From positions 744,001-808,000 of the forward strand of contig CBDCAB010000006.1 of assembly GCA_965213735.1 (NCBI GenBank): 64,000 bases of DNA, written 5' to 3'. The position numbers were made by a program, and so were the translations under genes. Under the pieces are notes generated by a model. That model was not told the origin of the DNA, searched no databases, and saw only the letters and a list, made by a program, of their open reading frames with translations. Source of the stretch: CALDTK01 sp965213735 (GTDB lineage: Bacteria > Bacteroidota > Bacteroidia > Chitinophagales > Saprospiraceae). This document shows positions 25,293 to 34,343 of this stretch, piece by piece (positions within the stretch are counted from its first letter, which is position 1; each line of letters starts with the position of its first letter).

Positions 25293-28169
25293 CTATTTCA
25301 GCAGCGTCACCTCACCGGTAGCCAGCTGCTGCACCCCTTCAACATCACGCCACTCAGCCTGCCAGACGAACACACCAGGATTGGCAGTTTTGCCGCGGAC
25401 GGTGCCATCCCACACCGGCAGTAGCTGGCCGGGAGGAGCATTTAGCACACCTTCAGCAGAGCTGAGGGAATTGCCCCACCTATCATACACCGTGCAGCTG
25501 AGCAGACTAGCCGCGGCAGGTAGGGCAATGCTGAAGTTGTCATTCACGCCATCGCCATTGGGTGAAAAGGCAGTAGGTGCCCACAGCTCAAGGTTAGGCT
25601 CGGGCGCACGCAGCACCAGCATGGCGGCGAGGGTGCTGCAGCCCTGATCATCGCTGACCTCTACGCTGAGTCGACCCTCAAAGCTCGGCACTACCTCCAC
25701 TTGAGCGCAGTCGGCACAGTCTACTGCTGCGTCGGGTTGCCAGCTGTAGGCGAGGTTGGGATCAGCGGCTAAGGAGAGCTGGAGGGCCTCTTCTGGTGCG
25801 AGTAAGGTATCCTGTGGCAGTTGTGGACGCGCAGGGGAGTCCAGTATGGTGACGGTGGTAGTATGAATAGAGTCGCAGCCTTGCACGCTGCTGAAGGCCT
25901 GCTCATGTTCCCCACTCTCGTAGACCCACTGCCCATTGAGGCGTGTGGAGTCGCAGGCGATAACTTCTTCAGCGGTTTCTAGTACCGAGCTGATGCTAAG
26001 GCTGATGGTGCTGGTGGAGTCGCAGCCACTAAAGGATTGGTAGGTTTGGCTGTAGTCACCGCTGCTGCTTTGCCAGATGCCGTGGGCTAGCGTTGAGTCG
26101 CAGGCGGTGATGGTCTCTGCGGTAGCTACGGAAGGCGTGATGCTAAGGCTGATGGTGCTGGTGGAGTCGCAGCCGCTAAAGGATTGGTAGGTTTGTCTGT
26201 AGTTGCCGCTGTTGCTTTGCCAGATACCGTGGACTTGGACGGAGTCGCAGGCGGTGATGGTCTCTGCGGTAGCTACGGAAGGCGAGATGCTAAGGCTGAT
26301 GGTGCTGGTTGAGTCGCAGCCGGTGAAGGATTGGAAGGTCTGACTGTAGTCACCGCTGCTGCTTTGCCAGATGCCATGGACTAGTGTTGAGTCGCAGGCG
26401 GTGATGGTCTCTGCGGTAGCTACGGAAGGCGAGATGCTAAGGCTGATGGTGCTGGTTGAGTCGCAGCCGCTAAAGGATTGGTAAGTCTGGCTGTAGTTGC
26501 CGCTGCTGCTTTGCCAGATGCCGTGGATGGATGCGGAGTCGCAGGCGGTGAGTTGTGCTGCGGTAGTGACTGGTGCGCATGTCTGCTCGCAGCCTTCGAC
26601 GTATACCCAGAAGGTGTCGCGGTAGGTGCGGCAGGGATGGTTGTTGGCGAGGGCGACGTAGCGTACGGGTGGAAGGGTAGAGGCTGTATCGAAGGTTAGC
26701 TGCACATCGGCGCCTGCGCGTGTGAGGTGCACGCCTGGTCCTGCAGCTGTGCTTACCAGCCCCAGGTCTTGGTAGCAGTTCTCGATGATAGAGTAGGAGA
26801 GGGTGTCGCCGCAGCTCACCATGTTTTGGCCGCGGAGGTGGGGAGTGCGCAAGTCCGGAAGGGTGATGGGGATGGAGGGTATGTTTAAGCTGCCCACCCA
26901 ATTATTAACAGCGAGTGTATCGAAGTGAGCTCCACGATTAGGCAGTAACGCAGTCGCAAGAGTATCGAACCAGCGGTCTGGATATGTGACAATTCCATTC
27001 TGTATGTTGCCTGTAATAATGCGCCCATCGGGGCTGCGAGAGATCCCTAGTTTAGCAAAGCCACGGGTGTAAATCTCCGGCTGTCCCCACGCCTCCCCCG
27101 ACTGCGGCACTTTCCAGCGGTAGAGGGAGTCAATCTCGCTGCTAACTCTGCCGCTGGTGTTATGGGCATTGGTGACATAGAGGTAGCTGCCGTCGGGCGA
27201 GAAGCTCATTCCTTCCGGCTCACACATACTGTCGAGGCGCACGAAGTTGCTGGCGCGGCCTGAAGCACAGTCAAAGTTGGTCACATAGACTTCTCCGTAA
27301 CTGGGAGGTAAAAAACCCGAAGAATCAACTACAGTATAAGCTATGTTAGTACCATCCGGAGAGAAGGCTATACCGCTGATATCAGAAGCACCGCTACCAA
27401 AACTTTCGACTCCTCCAGGCGAGAAGATACCTGGCTGAAGGCCCGAGGGCGAAAGTTGATAAATCATGATGCCTGAGGGTGAATGCATCCGATTGGCCAG
27501 CCACCAACCCTGCCCATCGGGGTGGCGCTGTGCACACCAGCCTTCAGATGCGCGGCCGTGGAGCACGCTATCAACCACTAGCAGCGTATCGCGCAGCATA
27601 TCGTAGCGGGCATACCAAGCAGGCATGTTGCGGTCTGGATTCCAATTTGCGCTAGAGAAAGACATACCGTAAAAAATGTGGGCGATATCAGGATCTACTG
27701 GATCGGGTACCATGATGTGCTGGAAATAACTCGTAGCAGGAGAGATAGCTGCACCCTGTGGAAGAGGATAATCACTTACCAAAGGCTGTCCATTGGCTAC
27801 CCACTGCAGCGTTTGCCCATCGATGAGGTAGACGCCCTCAAAATAGAGCCTCGGACTTCCATCCGGATAGGCTATTATGCTTATCACTTCGCGGTTCCCC
27901 GCCGGATTCGGCACGCCTCGCTTGATGACCTGTGGCAGCGGGCCTCCATCACGTGCCCCCCTAAAGTCCACGTATGAGCCTTCGAGACCGAGGCGCTCGA
28001 AGTATGGAAACCCATTGGGGTTCTGAGGGTCGGCGATTAAAAATGAGTCGTATCTCGGATAGTCCCAGCGCTGGGCCAGGGGCATGGTGTCGCACTGGGC
28101 CATAGCCGGGCACGTTAAAATACAAATAGTTGCTATTAGAGACCATATGTATAAGATGAATTTGAACAT
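25293..28169 (-). CDS. T9SS cargo protein A: beta-propeller, CDS-type repeats, gliding-motility C-terminal domain
   Basis: 958 residues. Signal peptide ending PAMAQ; residues about 25-430 look like a propeller (GIAFSPDGTNIAYTVV, GMSFSPDGSYLYVTNA, GISRSPDGRIITG). After EGCEQTCAPVTTAAQL come four near-identical 49-residue units (each T-A-C-D-S ... H-G-I-W-Q-S ... G-C-D-S-T-S-T-I-S-L) and a fifth diverged one, a repeat style frequent in Bacteroidota surface proteins. A PKD/Ig-like segment follows, then the CHU_C/type B sorting domain with APTAFSPNGDGVNDNFSIA, CTVYDRWGN, WDGTVRGK and terminal GEVTLLK. It is probably exported by Sec then T9SS to the surface. A closely related paralog lies directly upstream. 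Function unknown; adhesion is an inference. Confidence 0.88.
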   Translation of the reverse strand: MFKFILYIWSLIATICILTCPAMAQCDTMPLAQRWDYPRYDSFLIADPQNPNGFPYFERLGLEGSYVDFRGARDGGPLPQVIKRGVPNPAGNREVISIIAYPDGSPRLYFEGVYLIDGQTLQWVANGQPLVSDYPLPQGAAISPATSYFQHIMVPDPVDPDIAHIFYGMSFSSANWNPDRNMPAWYARYDMLRDTLLVVDSVLHGRASEGWCAQRHPDGQGWWLANRMHSPSGIMIYQLSPSGLQPGIFSPGGVESFGSGASDISGIAFSPDGTNIAYTVVDSSGFLPPSYGEVYVTNFDCASGRASNFVRLDSMCEPEGMSFSPDGSYLYVTNAHNTSGRVSSEIDSLYRWKVPQSGEAWGQPEIYTRGFAKLGISRSPDGRIITGNIQNGIVTYPDRWFDTLATALLPNRGAHFDTLAVNNWVGSLNIPSIPITLPDLRTPHLRGQNMVSCGDTLSYSIIENCYQDLGLVSTAAGPGVHLTRAGADVQLTFDTASTLPPVRYVALANNHPCRTYRDTFWVYVEGCEQTCAPVTTAAQLTACDSASIHGIWQSSSGNYSQTYQSFSGCDSTSTISLSISPSVATAETITACDSTLVHGIWQSSSGDYSQTFQSFTGCDSTSTISLSISPSVATAETITACDSVQVHGIWQSNSGNYRQTYQSFSGCDSTSTISLSITPSVATAETITACDSTLAHGIWQSSSGDYSQTYQSFSGCDSTSTISLSISSVLETAEEVIACDSTRLNGQWVYESGEHEQAFSSVQGCDSIHTTTVTILDSPARPQLPQDTLLAPEEALQLSLAADPNLAYSWQPDAAVDCADCAQVEVVPSFEGRLSVEVSDDQGCSTLAAMLVLRAPEPNLELWAPTAFSPNGDGVNDNFSIALPAAASLLSCTVYDRWGNSLSSAEGVLNAPPGQLLPVWDGTVRGKTANPGVFVWQAEWRDVEGVQQLATGEVTLLK
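25963..26550 (-). repeat. Four tandem 147-bp coding repeats in cargo protein A
   Basis: Period 147 bp, measured from GCAGGCGGTGA-type landmarks at 26100, 26247, 26394 and 26541. The units differ by a few bases each; a fifth, more diverged unit lies at 25816-25962. They encode the 49-residue CDS-type module. Such repeats can change in number by recombination. Confidence 0.9.
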
Positions 28170-28355
28170 AAAGTAGTGGCGTGGTTAGAGGGGTGGTGTG
28201 GTACGGGAAGGGCGCTCGTGCTGCTGCGGCTAGCTAGAACCACTTTAGGAAGGAAAGATACGCTGTTGCGCGTGGATGCTCGAACGGCAGCTAATACTCT
28301 GGCAGACCTATAGGCTTTAATACCATACTGGCTGCAATACAAAGCTGTATACCTC

Positions 28356-28367
28356 GCCGCATGCGGC
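28356..28367. other. 12-bp perfect palindrome in the intergenic gap between the paralogs
   Basis: GCCGCATGCGGC, with a related CGGCATGCGG about 15 bp on, in the 293-bp gap (28170-28462) between cargo proteins A and B. Part of this gap (about 28257-28300, ATACGCTGTTGCGCGTGG) resembles sequence upstream of protein B (about 31371), so the leader was duplicated with the gene. No gene is visible in the gap. Confidence 0.5.
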
Positions 28368-28462
28368 AATCTCTTGTAGTCTTCGGCATGCGGAAGCAAT
28401 GGCAAGGCTAAAGTCTTGACAAGCGAACTCCAAGGCGTTAGTCAGTCCTAAACTTGATATCA

Positions 28463-31288
28463 TTAACGCAGCAGCGTCACCTCCCCTGTCGCCAGCTGCT
28501 CTATGCCATCCATATCCCTCCACTCAGCCTGCCAGACAAACACACCCGGATTGACCATATTCCCGCGGAAGGTGCCATCCCACACAGGCAGCAGCTCGCC
28601 GGGAGGAGCATTGAGCACACCGACCGCAGCGCTGAGGGAATTGCCCCAACGATCATACACCGTGCAGCTGAGGAGACTAGCACCGGCAGGTAGGGCGATA
28701 CTAAAGATGTCGTTGACGCCATCGCCGTTGGGCGAAAAGGCAGTAGGTGCCCACAGCTCCTTGTTTGGCTCGGGCGCACGCAGCACCAGCATGGCGGCGA
28801 GGGTGCTACAGCCTTGGTCGTCGCTGACTTCTAAGCTGAGTCGACCCTCAAAGCTCGGCGCTACCTCCACTCGTGCGCAGTCCGCACAGTCTACTGCTGC
28901 TGCGGGTTGCCAGGTGTAGGCGAGGTTGGCAGCGGCGGGCAAGATGAGCTGGAGGGTCTCTGCTTGCTGGAGGAGTGTATCCTGAGGCAGTGGTGGCCGT
29001 ACAGGAGAGTCGACGATGGTGACGGTGGTAGTATGGATAGAGTCGCAGCCTTGCACGCTGCTGTATGCCTGCTCATGTTCCCCACTCTCGTAGAGCCACT
29101 GCCCAGCAATGCGAGCAGAGTCGCAGGCGATAAGTTCCTCAGCGGTTTCTAGTACCGAGCTGATGCTAAGGCTAATGGTGCTTGTTGAGTCGCAGCCAGT
29201 GAAGGATTGGTAGGTTTGGCTGTAGTCGCCGCTGCTGCTTTGCAACTGGCCGTGGATTAGTGTTGAGTCGCAGGCGGTGATGCTCGCTGTTGTTGATATG
29301 GAGGACGATATGCTAAGGCTGATGGTACTAGTCGAGTCGCAGCCGCTAAAGGATTGGAAGGTCTGGCTGTAGTTGCCGCTTGTGCTTTGCCAGATACCGT
29401 GGACTTGGACGGAGTCGCAGGCGGTGATGCTCGCTGCGGTAGCTACCGATGGCGATATGCTAAGGCTGATGGTGCTGGTTGAGTCGCAGCCGGTGAAGGA
29501 TTGGAAGGTCTGACTGTAGTCACCGCTGCTGCTTTGCCAGATGCCATGGACTAGTGTTGAGTCGCAGGCGGTGATGCTCGTTGCGGTTGCCACGGAAGGC
29601 GAGATAGTGAGGCTGATGGTGCTAGTCGAGTCGCAGCCGCTAAAGGATTGGAAAGTTTGGCTGTAGTCGCCGCTTGTGCTTTGCCAGATGCCGTGTACGG
29701 AGGCGGAGTCGCAGGCGGTAAGTTGTGCTGCGGTAGTTACTGGTGCGCATGTCTGCTCGCAGCCTTCGACGTAGACCCAGAAGGTGTCGCGGTAGGTGCG
29801 GCAGGGATGGTTGTTAGCGAGGGCTACGTAGCGTACGGGATCGAGCGTCTGAAGCGTATCGAAAGCGAATATAAGGCTCGGCTTACCATCGTCAACCACA
29901 GTAATACCCGGACCTACTTCATACGTTACCTGGGCAAGTTCTTGGTAGCAGTTTTCGAGTACAGAATAGGCTAGGGTATCTCCACAGGCCACAAAGTTAT
30001 CACCTCCGAGGCGCGGTAGCCGCAAGAGTGGCAAGTCGATGGCGGCCTGTTGTGGATTGAGTCCTTGAGCAACCCACGGGTCTGGCGGCAGCGTTGTTGC
30101 AATTGCGCCACCTGGGTAGGTAAGTGTAGTCGGGTCGGTGAGCGCCTGCCAACGGTCAGGATAATCGATGTAGCGCAGGCGTGAGTTGGGCCCGCCGTAC
30201 ACTCTGCCGTCGGGGCCAAGGGCTACTCCGAGATTCTGTGCAGTGTTGAAGATGTGCTCGGCAGTGCCATGATTTCCTCCGCCATTCAAGTCAATACTGT
30301 AGCGGTGGATGTCATTGTCAAAAATGAACCCTGTAGAATCATCCTTGATGCCATAGAGGTAAGTGCCCTGCGGTGAAAAACACACAGACCCGCCCCCCCC
30401 CCAAAGCAGATTATCATCAAGCTGCACATAATTTGTGACATGCCCATTTGCGCAATCGAAATCTGCCACCCAATGTTCGCCGGCGATTGAGTCGAACCGT
30501 GAAGAAGCTCGCACAGCCCAGCCAATATGAAGGCCCGAAGGGGAGAAGGCGATGCCGGCCGCTTCTTCAGGCCCACGCCATCCGTAGACGGATCCTCCGA
30601 GGGAATAGACATCAGGCTGTAACCCTTCCACGGTTAGTTTGTATACTCGGGTGGCTGAGGGGCTGTGCACACGACTGGCAAGCCACCAACTCTCTCCATC
30701 CGTGTGACGCACCGCAGCCCAGCTTTCGGTGGCACGATCATGAAGTATGCTGTCGCGCAAGGTAAAGCGATCGAGCCGGGCGTCGTATATCGAGAGTAGG
30801 GCGGGCAGGTTGTTCTCCCAGGCACTATCAACTGGGCGTGTAGGCGTTCGATATGCTAGACAGTGGAAGATATAAATACTATTTGTGTCGCCGGGTAGCG
30901 GCAACATGGTGTGCTGATAGACGGATTCGCCAAGGGATGTTGAACTGCTTGAGGAGTCGGCGCCAACTGCGACGCCGCCTGCGAGTAGGCTATAGTCGGA
31001 ACCTCGGCGAAGTTGGTGCCCGTTGAAGATATACTTCGGCTTGCCGTTGGGATAGGAAATCACAGACAAGTGCTCACCACGACCGCGTATAGCAGGTGAA
31101 TCCGGAAAAACGATTTCTGGTGGTGCACCGTGATCAATTGCCGCAGTGAAGTCCACGTAACTGTAATCACGATTTTTCGACTCCCACCGGGTCGCTACAG
31201 GGAGCGTATCGCATTGAGCAAAAATAGGAGATATAAGCATGCAATTCATTATCAAACAAGCGTATATGTATATAATTATTTTCAACAT
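28463..31288 (-). CDS. T9SS cargo protein B: paralog of the downstream protein
   Basis: 941 residues from ATG 31288 (MLKIIIYIYACLIMN, signal peptide ending SPIFAQ). Same layout as protein A: diverged propeller (GIAFSPSGLHIGWAV, VCFSPQGTYLYGI), then EGCEQTCAPVTTAAQL, four 49-residue units plus one degenerate, and a CHU_C sorting domain (APTAFSPNGDGVNDIFSIA, CTVYDRWGN, ending GEVTLLR). The C-terminal about 450 residues are nearly identical to protein A while the N-terminal half is clearly diverged. A run of ten G in the coding strand (30393-30402) encodes WGGGG, a potential slippage site. The frame open to 31351 lacks a signal peptide at its own start. Bases CATAAAGTAGTGGC at the start codon match those of gene A. 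Confidence 0.87.
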   Translation of the reverse strand: MLKIIIYIYACLIMNCMLISPIFAQCDTLPVATRWESKNRDYSYVDFTAAIDHGAPPEIVFPDSPAIRGRGEHLSVISYPNGKPKYIFNGHQLRRGSDYSLLAGGVAVGADSSSSSTSLGESVYQHTMLPLPGDTNSIYIFHCLAYRTPTRPVDSAWENNLPALLSIYDARLDRFTLRDSILHDRATESWAAVRHTDGESWWLASRVHSPSATRVYKLTVEGLQPDVYSLGGSVYGWRGPEEAAGIAFSPSGLHIGWAVRASSRFDSIAGEHWVADFDCANGHVTNYVQLDDNLLWGGGGSVCFSPQGTYLYGIKDDSTGFIFDNDIHRYSIDLNGGGNHGTAEHIFNTAQNLGVALGPDGRVYGGPNSRLRYIDYPDRWQALTDPTTLTYPGGAIATTLPPDPWVAQGLNPQQAAIDLPLLRLPRLGGDNFVACGDTLAYSVLENCYQELAQVTYEVGPGITVVDDGKPSLIFAFDTLQTLDPVRYVALANNHPCRTYRDTFWVYVEGCEQTCAPVTTAAQLTACDSASVHGIWQSTSGDYSQTFQSFSGCDSTSTISLTISPSVATATSITACDSTLVHGIWQSSSGDYSQTFQSFTGCDSTSTISLSISPSVATAASITACDSVQVHGIWQSTSGNYSQTFQSFSGCDSTSTISLSISSSISTTASITACDSTLIHGQLQSSSGDYSQTYQSFTGCDSTSTISLSISSVLETAEELIACDSARIAGQWLYESGEHEQAYSSVQGCDSIHTTTVTIVDSPVRPPLPQDTLLQQAETLQLILPAAANLAYTWQPAAAVDCADCARVEVAPSFEGRLSLEVSDDQGCSTLAAMLVLRAPEPNKELWAPTAFSPNGDGVNDIFSIALPAGASLLSCTVYDRWGNSLSAAVGVLNAPPGELLPVWDGTFRGNMVNPGVFVWQAEWRDMDGIEQLATGEVTLLR
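29133..29720 (-). repeat. Four tandem 147-bp coding repeats in cargo protein B
   Basis: Same period and unit as the array at 25963-26550; landmarks GCAGGCG at 29123 and 29711 are exactly 588 bp apart, as in gene A. Unit-specific endings differ between the arrays (TAETI in A, TATSI or TAASI in B), so each array seems partly homogenised internally. Confidence 0.9.
30393..30402 (-). repeat. Homopolymer G10 tract inside the coding region of cargo protein B
   Basis: Ten consecutive C on the plus strand (G on the coding strand), encoding part of LLWGGGGSVCF. The corresponding place in paralog A reads CEPEG with no tract. A one-base slip would shift frame within the propeller and abolish the sorting domain. 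Confidence 0.85.
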
Positions 31289-31467
31289 AAAGTAGTGGCA
31301 AGGTTTGTGGTGCATTGATGATCGAAGGCTCATGCAGCGGCGGATACTCACAGAGCTTTAGCTCGTGAATATACGCTGTTGCGGGTGGCTTTGCGAACAA
31401 ACACGTGATGGCTCGGCAGACTTGTCACCTTTGGTACTCGCATGGCTGTAACACAGAGCAAACCCGA

Positions 31468-31842
31468 TTACATTTTAGGATCAAATCGGTCTACTTCGCC
31501 AGATTGAATTTCAAAAGTATCTCCGCCAACAAGTAAATATCCTTCCGCATAAGAAGGGAGCTCAAGCACTGAAGTGGTATATGCTAACCTGTTGTAACGT
31601 ATCGAAGAATTGTGAAACTGAATATTAAATTTGACATCGACAAAATTACAATACTTTAATTTACTAACCTTTCTGGCAAATGGATCTACAAATCCATTAA
31701 GCCCAGCAGTAGCAAATCCATCAGATGTGCGAAAAAGGTGTCCCATCAGTTCAATGGTACCGTTACTATCAAGATTATACATGCGAAAATAATTCGGATC
31801 GACTTGAGCACCTGATCCAAAGTGGGCTAAGAGGACAAACAA
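31468..31842 (-). pseudogene. Probable remnant of a small secreted protein
   Basis: A 124-codon frame with only a TTG start (31842). A signal-peptide-like stretch (ITGLILDLFVLLAHFGSGAQ) runs through and upstream of the TTG back to an in-frame TAA but contains no ATG, as if the real start was lost. The product (DPNYFRMYNLDSNGTIELMG ...) has no domain I recognise, and base composition is more A+T-rich than neighbours. It could be a decayed T9SS-type secreted protein or a genuine short gene with a rare start. Confidence 0.4.
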
Positions 31843-31892
31843 GTCGAGAATTAAACCTGTTATTTTTTGCTGTTAATGCGGAATAAGAAAAG

Positions 31893-31925
31893 CTTGCCTG
31901 GTGCGCTTTTCACTCACCAGGCAAG
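31893..31925 (-). terminator. Terminator-like hairpin after the T9SS cargo gene
   Basis: CTTGCCTGGTG pairs perfectly with CACCAGGCAAG (11 bp). Read on the minus strand it starts 13 bp after the stop codon of the gene ending at 31939 and is followed by CTTTTCTTATT, consistent with a rho-independent terminator. Confidence 0.8.
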
Positions 31926-31938
31926 TATGTACGAGTGT

Positions 31939-32640
31939 CTACTGCTTAATGAAACGAATTGCCTCCGACGAATCACGTACATTCACAGTGTACAAGCCAG
32001 CAGGTAATCTGTCCACATTGAGGCGCACCTTCTCCTGTTGAGCACGCTTGGTCATCACCACTCGCCCTTGCATGTCGACTACTTGCAGCACGACGGGGAA
32101 TGTTTGGCCCATGAGGGAGACATCGATGTAGGAGTTGGCAGGATTGGGAAACAGCGATGAACTAGTAAGTCGAGGTGTATTCGTAGACGATACTCCGCCG
32201 CCGGAACTAAAGGTGAAGGGAGTACAAATACGGTTATAACAGCCATCTGTATCGTGTACACCAATACACGCAGCATATTCGCCGAATGCGAGACCTGTCA
32301 CTATGGAACGATAGGTGCTGAAATGCGATTCTAAAACTTCATATTGAAATTCACACGCCACTTCGTTCCCAGCCCGATCTAAAATTTGATACTTCACGGA
32401 AATTATAGGGTCGGTCCCAAAAGGCCAATCAGCCGTGAGAGCAGCGAAAAGTTCGATTGAGTCCATACCCGTGCCCTCAACATTGGAAGTGTAGGCCAAC
32501 CTAGAGGTGCAATGAGGTTGAGCAAGCACCTGTGTTGTAAAGAGCAGAAGAACAACGAGAATCATTGCAAACGTTGAAGCTACAGCACTTGCAGTAGAAG
32601 CAGCAGAACGCCGCAGGAGACGGAAGCTACAGTCGACCAT
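31939..32640 (-). CDS. Secreted protein with T9SS type A sorting domain
   Basis: 233 residues from ATG 32640 (MVDCSFRLLRRSAAS). A long basic then hydrophobic signal peptide (TFAMILVVLLLFTTQVLAQ) is followed by a single beta-rich domain of about 110 residues with several Cys, resembling an immunoglobulin-like fold (SVKYQILDRAGNEVACEF). The C-terminal 75 residues are a type A sorting domain: SSLFPNPANSYIDVSLMG, VVDMQGRVVM and LPAGLYTVNVRDSSEAIRFI. Exported by Sec then T9SS; function of the mature part unknown. ATG 32640 was preferred because the extension to 32700 lacks a plausible signal start. Confidence 0.82.
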   Translation of the reverse strand: MVDCSFRLLRRSAASTASAVASTFAMILVVLLLFTTQVLAQPHCTSRLAYTSNVEGTGMDSIELFAALTADWPFGTDPIISVKYQILDRAGNEVACEFQYEVLESHFSTYRSIVTGLAFGEYAACIGVHDTDGCYNRICTPFTFSSGGGVSSTNTPRLTSSSLFPNPANSYIDVSLMGQTFPVVLQVVDMQGRVVMTKRAQQEKVRLNVDRLPAGLYTVNVRDSSEAIRFIKQ

Positions 32641-33071
32641 GGTGGGAGAATTCAATGGCTGGTAATCACTGCTACAGTGAATATAGGAAGAGCCACCCAC
32701 TTCTCGTGAGCCACAGGCTAATATTTTCTAGTTAAACCTGCCGAAGCAAAAGGTAATACTAGTTTGTATAGCTCTTCTCATCTTAAAATCTGTCTTCGAG
32801 TTGATCGCCAAACTTATCTGTCATGGCCACTTGCGTGATGCCTTAGAAGTACAGAGGCCGCACTGGTATACCAGATAGCCTTTCACACAGCGTAGCCATA
32901 GCCGCATGGCGGCGTCTGCGTGACATGGCAGGGGCCCCTGAGCTTGCGAAGAGGGAGGATCTATGTCTTAGCGAAGGGTAGGGTTTACCTGGAACGGTAT
33001 CAGCGGCTGGCCTGACCACAAAATCAAGGTTAGGCTGGGGGCGTAATCGGACCTCCTTCGGACTACAATGC

Positions 33072-33100
33072 GATGCGGGCTAAACCCCGCGCAACCTGAT
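33072..33100 (+). repeat. REP-like 29-bp element, third copy
   Basis: Identical to 9464-9492: GATGCGGGCTAAACCCCGCG then CAACCTGAT, followed in both places by degenerate GTGCTAGGTGCT-type reiterations. It lies in the 595-bp gap 32641-33235, which otherwise shows no gene, only short GC-rich palindromic patches (for example around 32900-32990). Confidence 0.8.
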
Positions 33101-33235
33101 TACTAGGTGCTAGGGGCTGGGTGCTAGGTGCTACCTCCACGGCACAATCAGTGGGCCGGTTAGGTCCACCATGTGGTCAGACTAGGTGTAAGGTGGTACA
33201 CCCTGGGCGGTAGGAATGCTAATACAAGATTCCCC

Positions 33236-33502
33236 TCAAACAATCTCCGGAAATTCCTCAGTTTCAACACCCCGCACATACCTCCGCCGACTAACCACCA
33301 TCTCTTGCAACTGTGCCTCCGCTTCTTGGAGCAAGCCTAAATCCAGAATCCGCTGCACATCGGCAAGAGAGGCGACGCCCTCACCATCTCGAAAACGGTA
33401 AACCACCTCAACCTCCCGATCCTCTAGCTTCAACAAATAGCGCCCATGCTGCATGAGCGTTATTTTAAGCCGAGGGTGAGGGATCTCTCCTACTATACGC
33501 AT
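33236..33502 (-). CDS. Small hypothetical protein
   Basis: 88 residues, MRIVGEIPHPRLKITLMQHG at the N-terminus. Predicted beta strands (KITLMQHGRYLLKLEDREVE, VVYRFRD) are followed by helix (ADVQRILDLGLLQEAEAQLQ). No signal peptide and no family I recognise. Support for a real gene: ATG start, an exact TAnnTTTG box 4 nt upstream, and coherent secondary structure. It lies 27 bp downstream of the DUF2520 gene, on the same strand. Confidence 0.65.
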   Translation of the reverse strand: MRIVGEIPHPRLKITLMQHGRYLLKLEDREVEVVYRFRDGEGVASLADVQRILDLGLLQEAEAQLQEMVVSRRRYVRGVETEEFPEIV

Positions 33503-33506
33503 GCAA

Positions 33507-33514
33507 CAAAGGTA
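33507..33514 (-). promoter_or_regulatory. -7 promoter box TACCTTTG upstream of the 88-aa gene
   Basis: Exact TAnnTTTG on the minus strand, followed by TTGC and the ATG at 33502, only 4 nt away, so the mRNA would be leaderless or nearly so. Confidence 0.5.
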
Positions 33515-33529
33515 GCAGGCTGGCTACTG

Positions 33530-34330
33530 TCAACGTAGCTCTTGGATGCTCGCCGTCATGAAATTGTACAGCTCTAAGAGACTCGGCTCTTCTGCTAGCA
33601 AGCCGCGGTGAAGCGCAACAGTAGCAGCATCTCCACGCATCGCCGGACCTGTTTGTAGCAGCCGAGGAGAGGTATCCTCTAGCTTGTTGAGGTAGTTGCG
33701 CATCAGGGGGAGCAGCGTTGTATAATTTAGCTCGTTGGCTCCTAAGAGATCAGCTGCATGTTGCCACAAGACGTTGCTAAAGTTTTGTACCAGCACCGCC
33801 GCGAGATGCAACAGCTGGCGCTCACGGGTAGCAGACACCAGCTTGGGCGGGAGGTAGTTTTCAGTTGAGTTTGGACCTGCGATCAAAGGACTGACATAAG
33901 AGAGAAGCAACTGTCCAGCTTCAGGAGTCGAGCCCTCCAAAACCAGTTGCAGGTTCGACCAGTCTGGCGCTGTCTCAGCAGTAATACTCTGCACGGGCCA
34001 ACACGCTGCCGAGGGCACAGAACCGCTGCCGACTAAGGGCGCAGTGCCTGAACTGTGCACGATAAAGTCAATGCTGTCAAAGTGGCTGAGGAGTTGCTCG
34101 CCAACTGGGGCAATGGCATCATCCGATACACATAGCCACACCACCTTCCCGGCAACAGCCTTCGAAGGCAAATCGCCCAAGGAATAATCTTGCACGCCTG
34201 TAGCTGCAGCGAGCAACTGAGCAGATGACGGGTCGCGACCTGCCACAGCCACTTCGTACCCGCACTCCACCATGCGCGTGAGCAGCCACTTGGCCCAACG
34301 ACCCGTACCAACAATGAGGTGCTCCTTCAT
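33530..34330 (-). CDS. Rossmann-fold / DUF2520 domain protein
   Basis: 266 residues from ATG 34330 (MKEHLIVGTGRWAKWLLTRM); the longer frame begins with TTG at 34342 and adds four residues. The N-terminal NAD(P)-binding Rossmann fold has VGTGRWAKWL (a GxGxxA-like loop) and AGRDP; the C-terminal helical DUF2520 part runs from about residue 125 (SATRERQLLHLAAVLVQNFS, LLPLMRNYLNKLED). It resembles ketopantoate-reductase or pyrroline-carboxylate-reductase-like oxidoreductases; substrate unknown. It lies 13 bp after ccmF and is probably co-transcribed with it. Confidence 0.85.
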   Translation of the reverse strand: MKEHLIVGTGRWAKWLLTRMVECGYEVAVAGRDPSSAQLLAAATGVQDYSLGDLPSKAVAGKVVWLCVSDDAIAPVGEQLLSHFDSIDFIVHSSGTAPLVGSGSVPSAACWPVQSITAETAPDWSNLQLVLEGSTPEAGQLLLSYVSPLIAGPNSTENYLPPKLVSATRERQLLHLAAVLVQNFSNVLWQHAADLLGANELNYTTLLPLMRNYLNKLEDTSPRLLQTGPAMRGDAATVALHRGLLAEEPSLLELYNFMTASIQELR

Positions 34331-34343
34331 CTCGTCGCCCAAA

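Noticed and set aside
25963..29720. CRISPR-like regular repeats
   Set aside because: The 147-bp periods lie in one open frame, encode a coherent 49-residue module, have no spacers and no cas genes nearby.
32700..33235. A tRNA or small RNA in the gene-poor gap
   Set aside because: No cloverleaf, T-loop motif or terminator-bounded transcript could be made out; only the REP-like element and GC-rich palindromic patches are visible.
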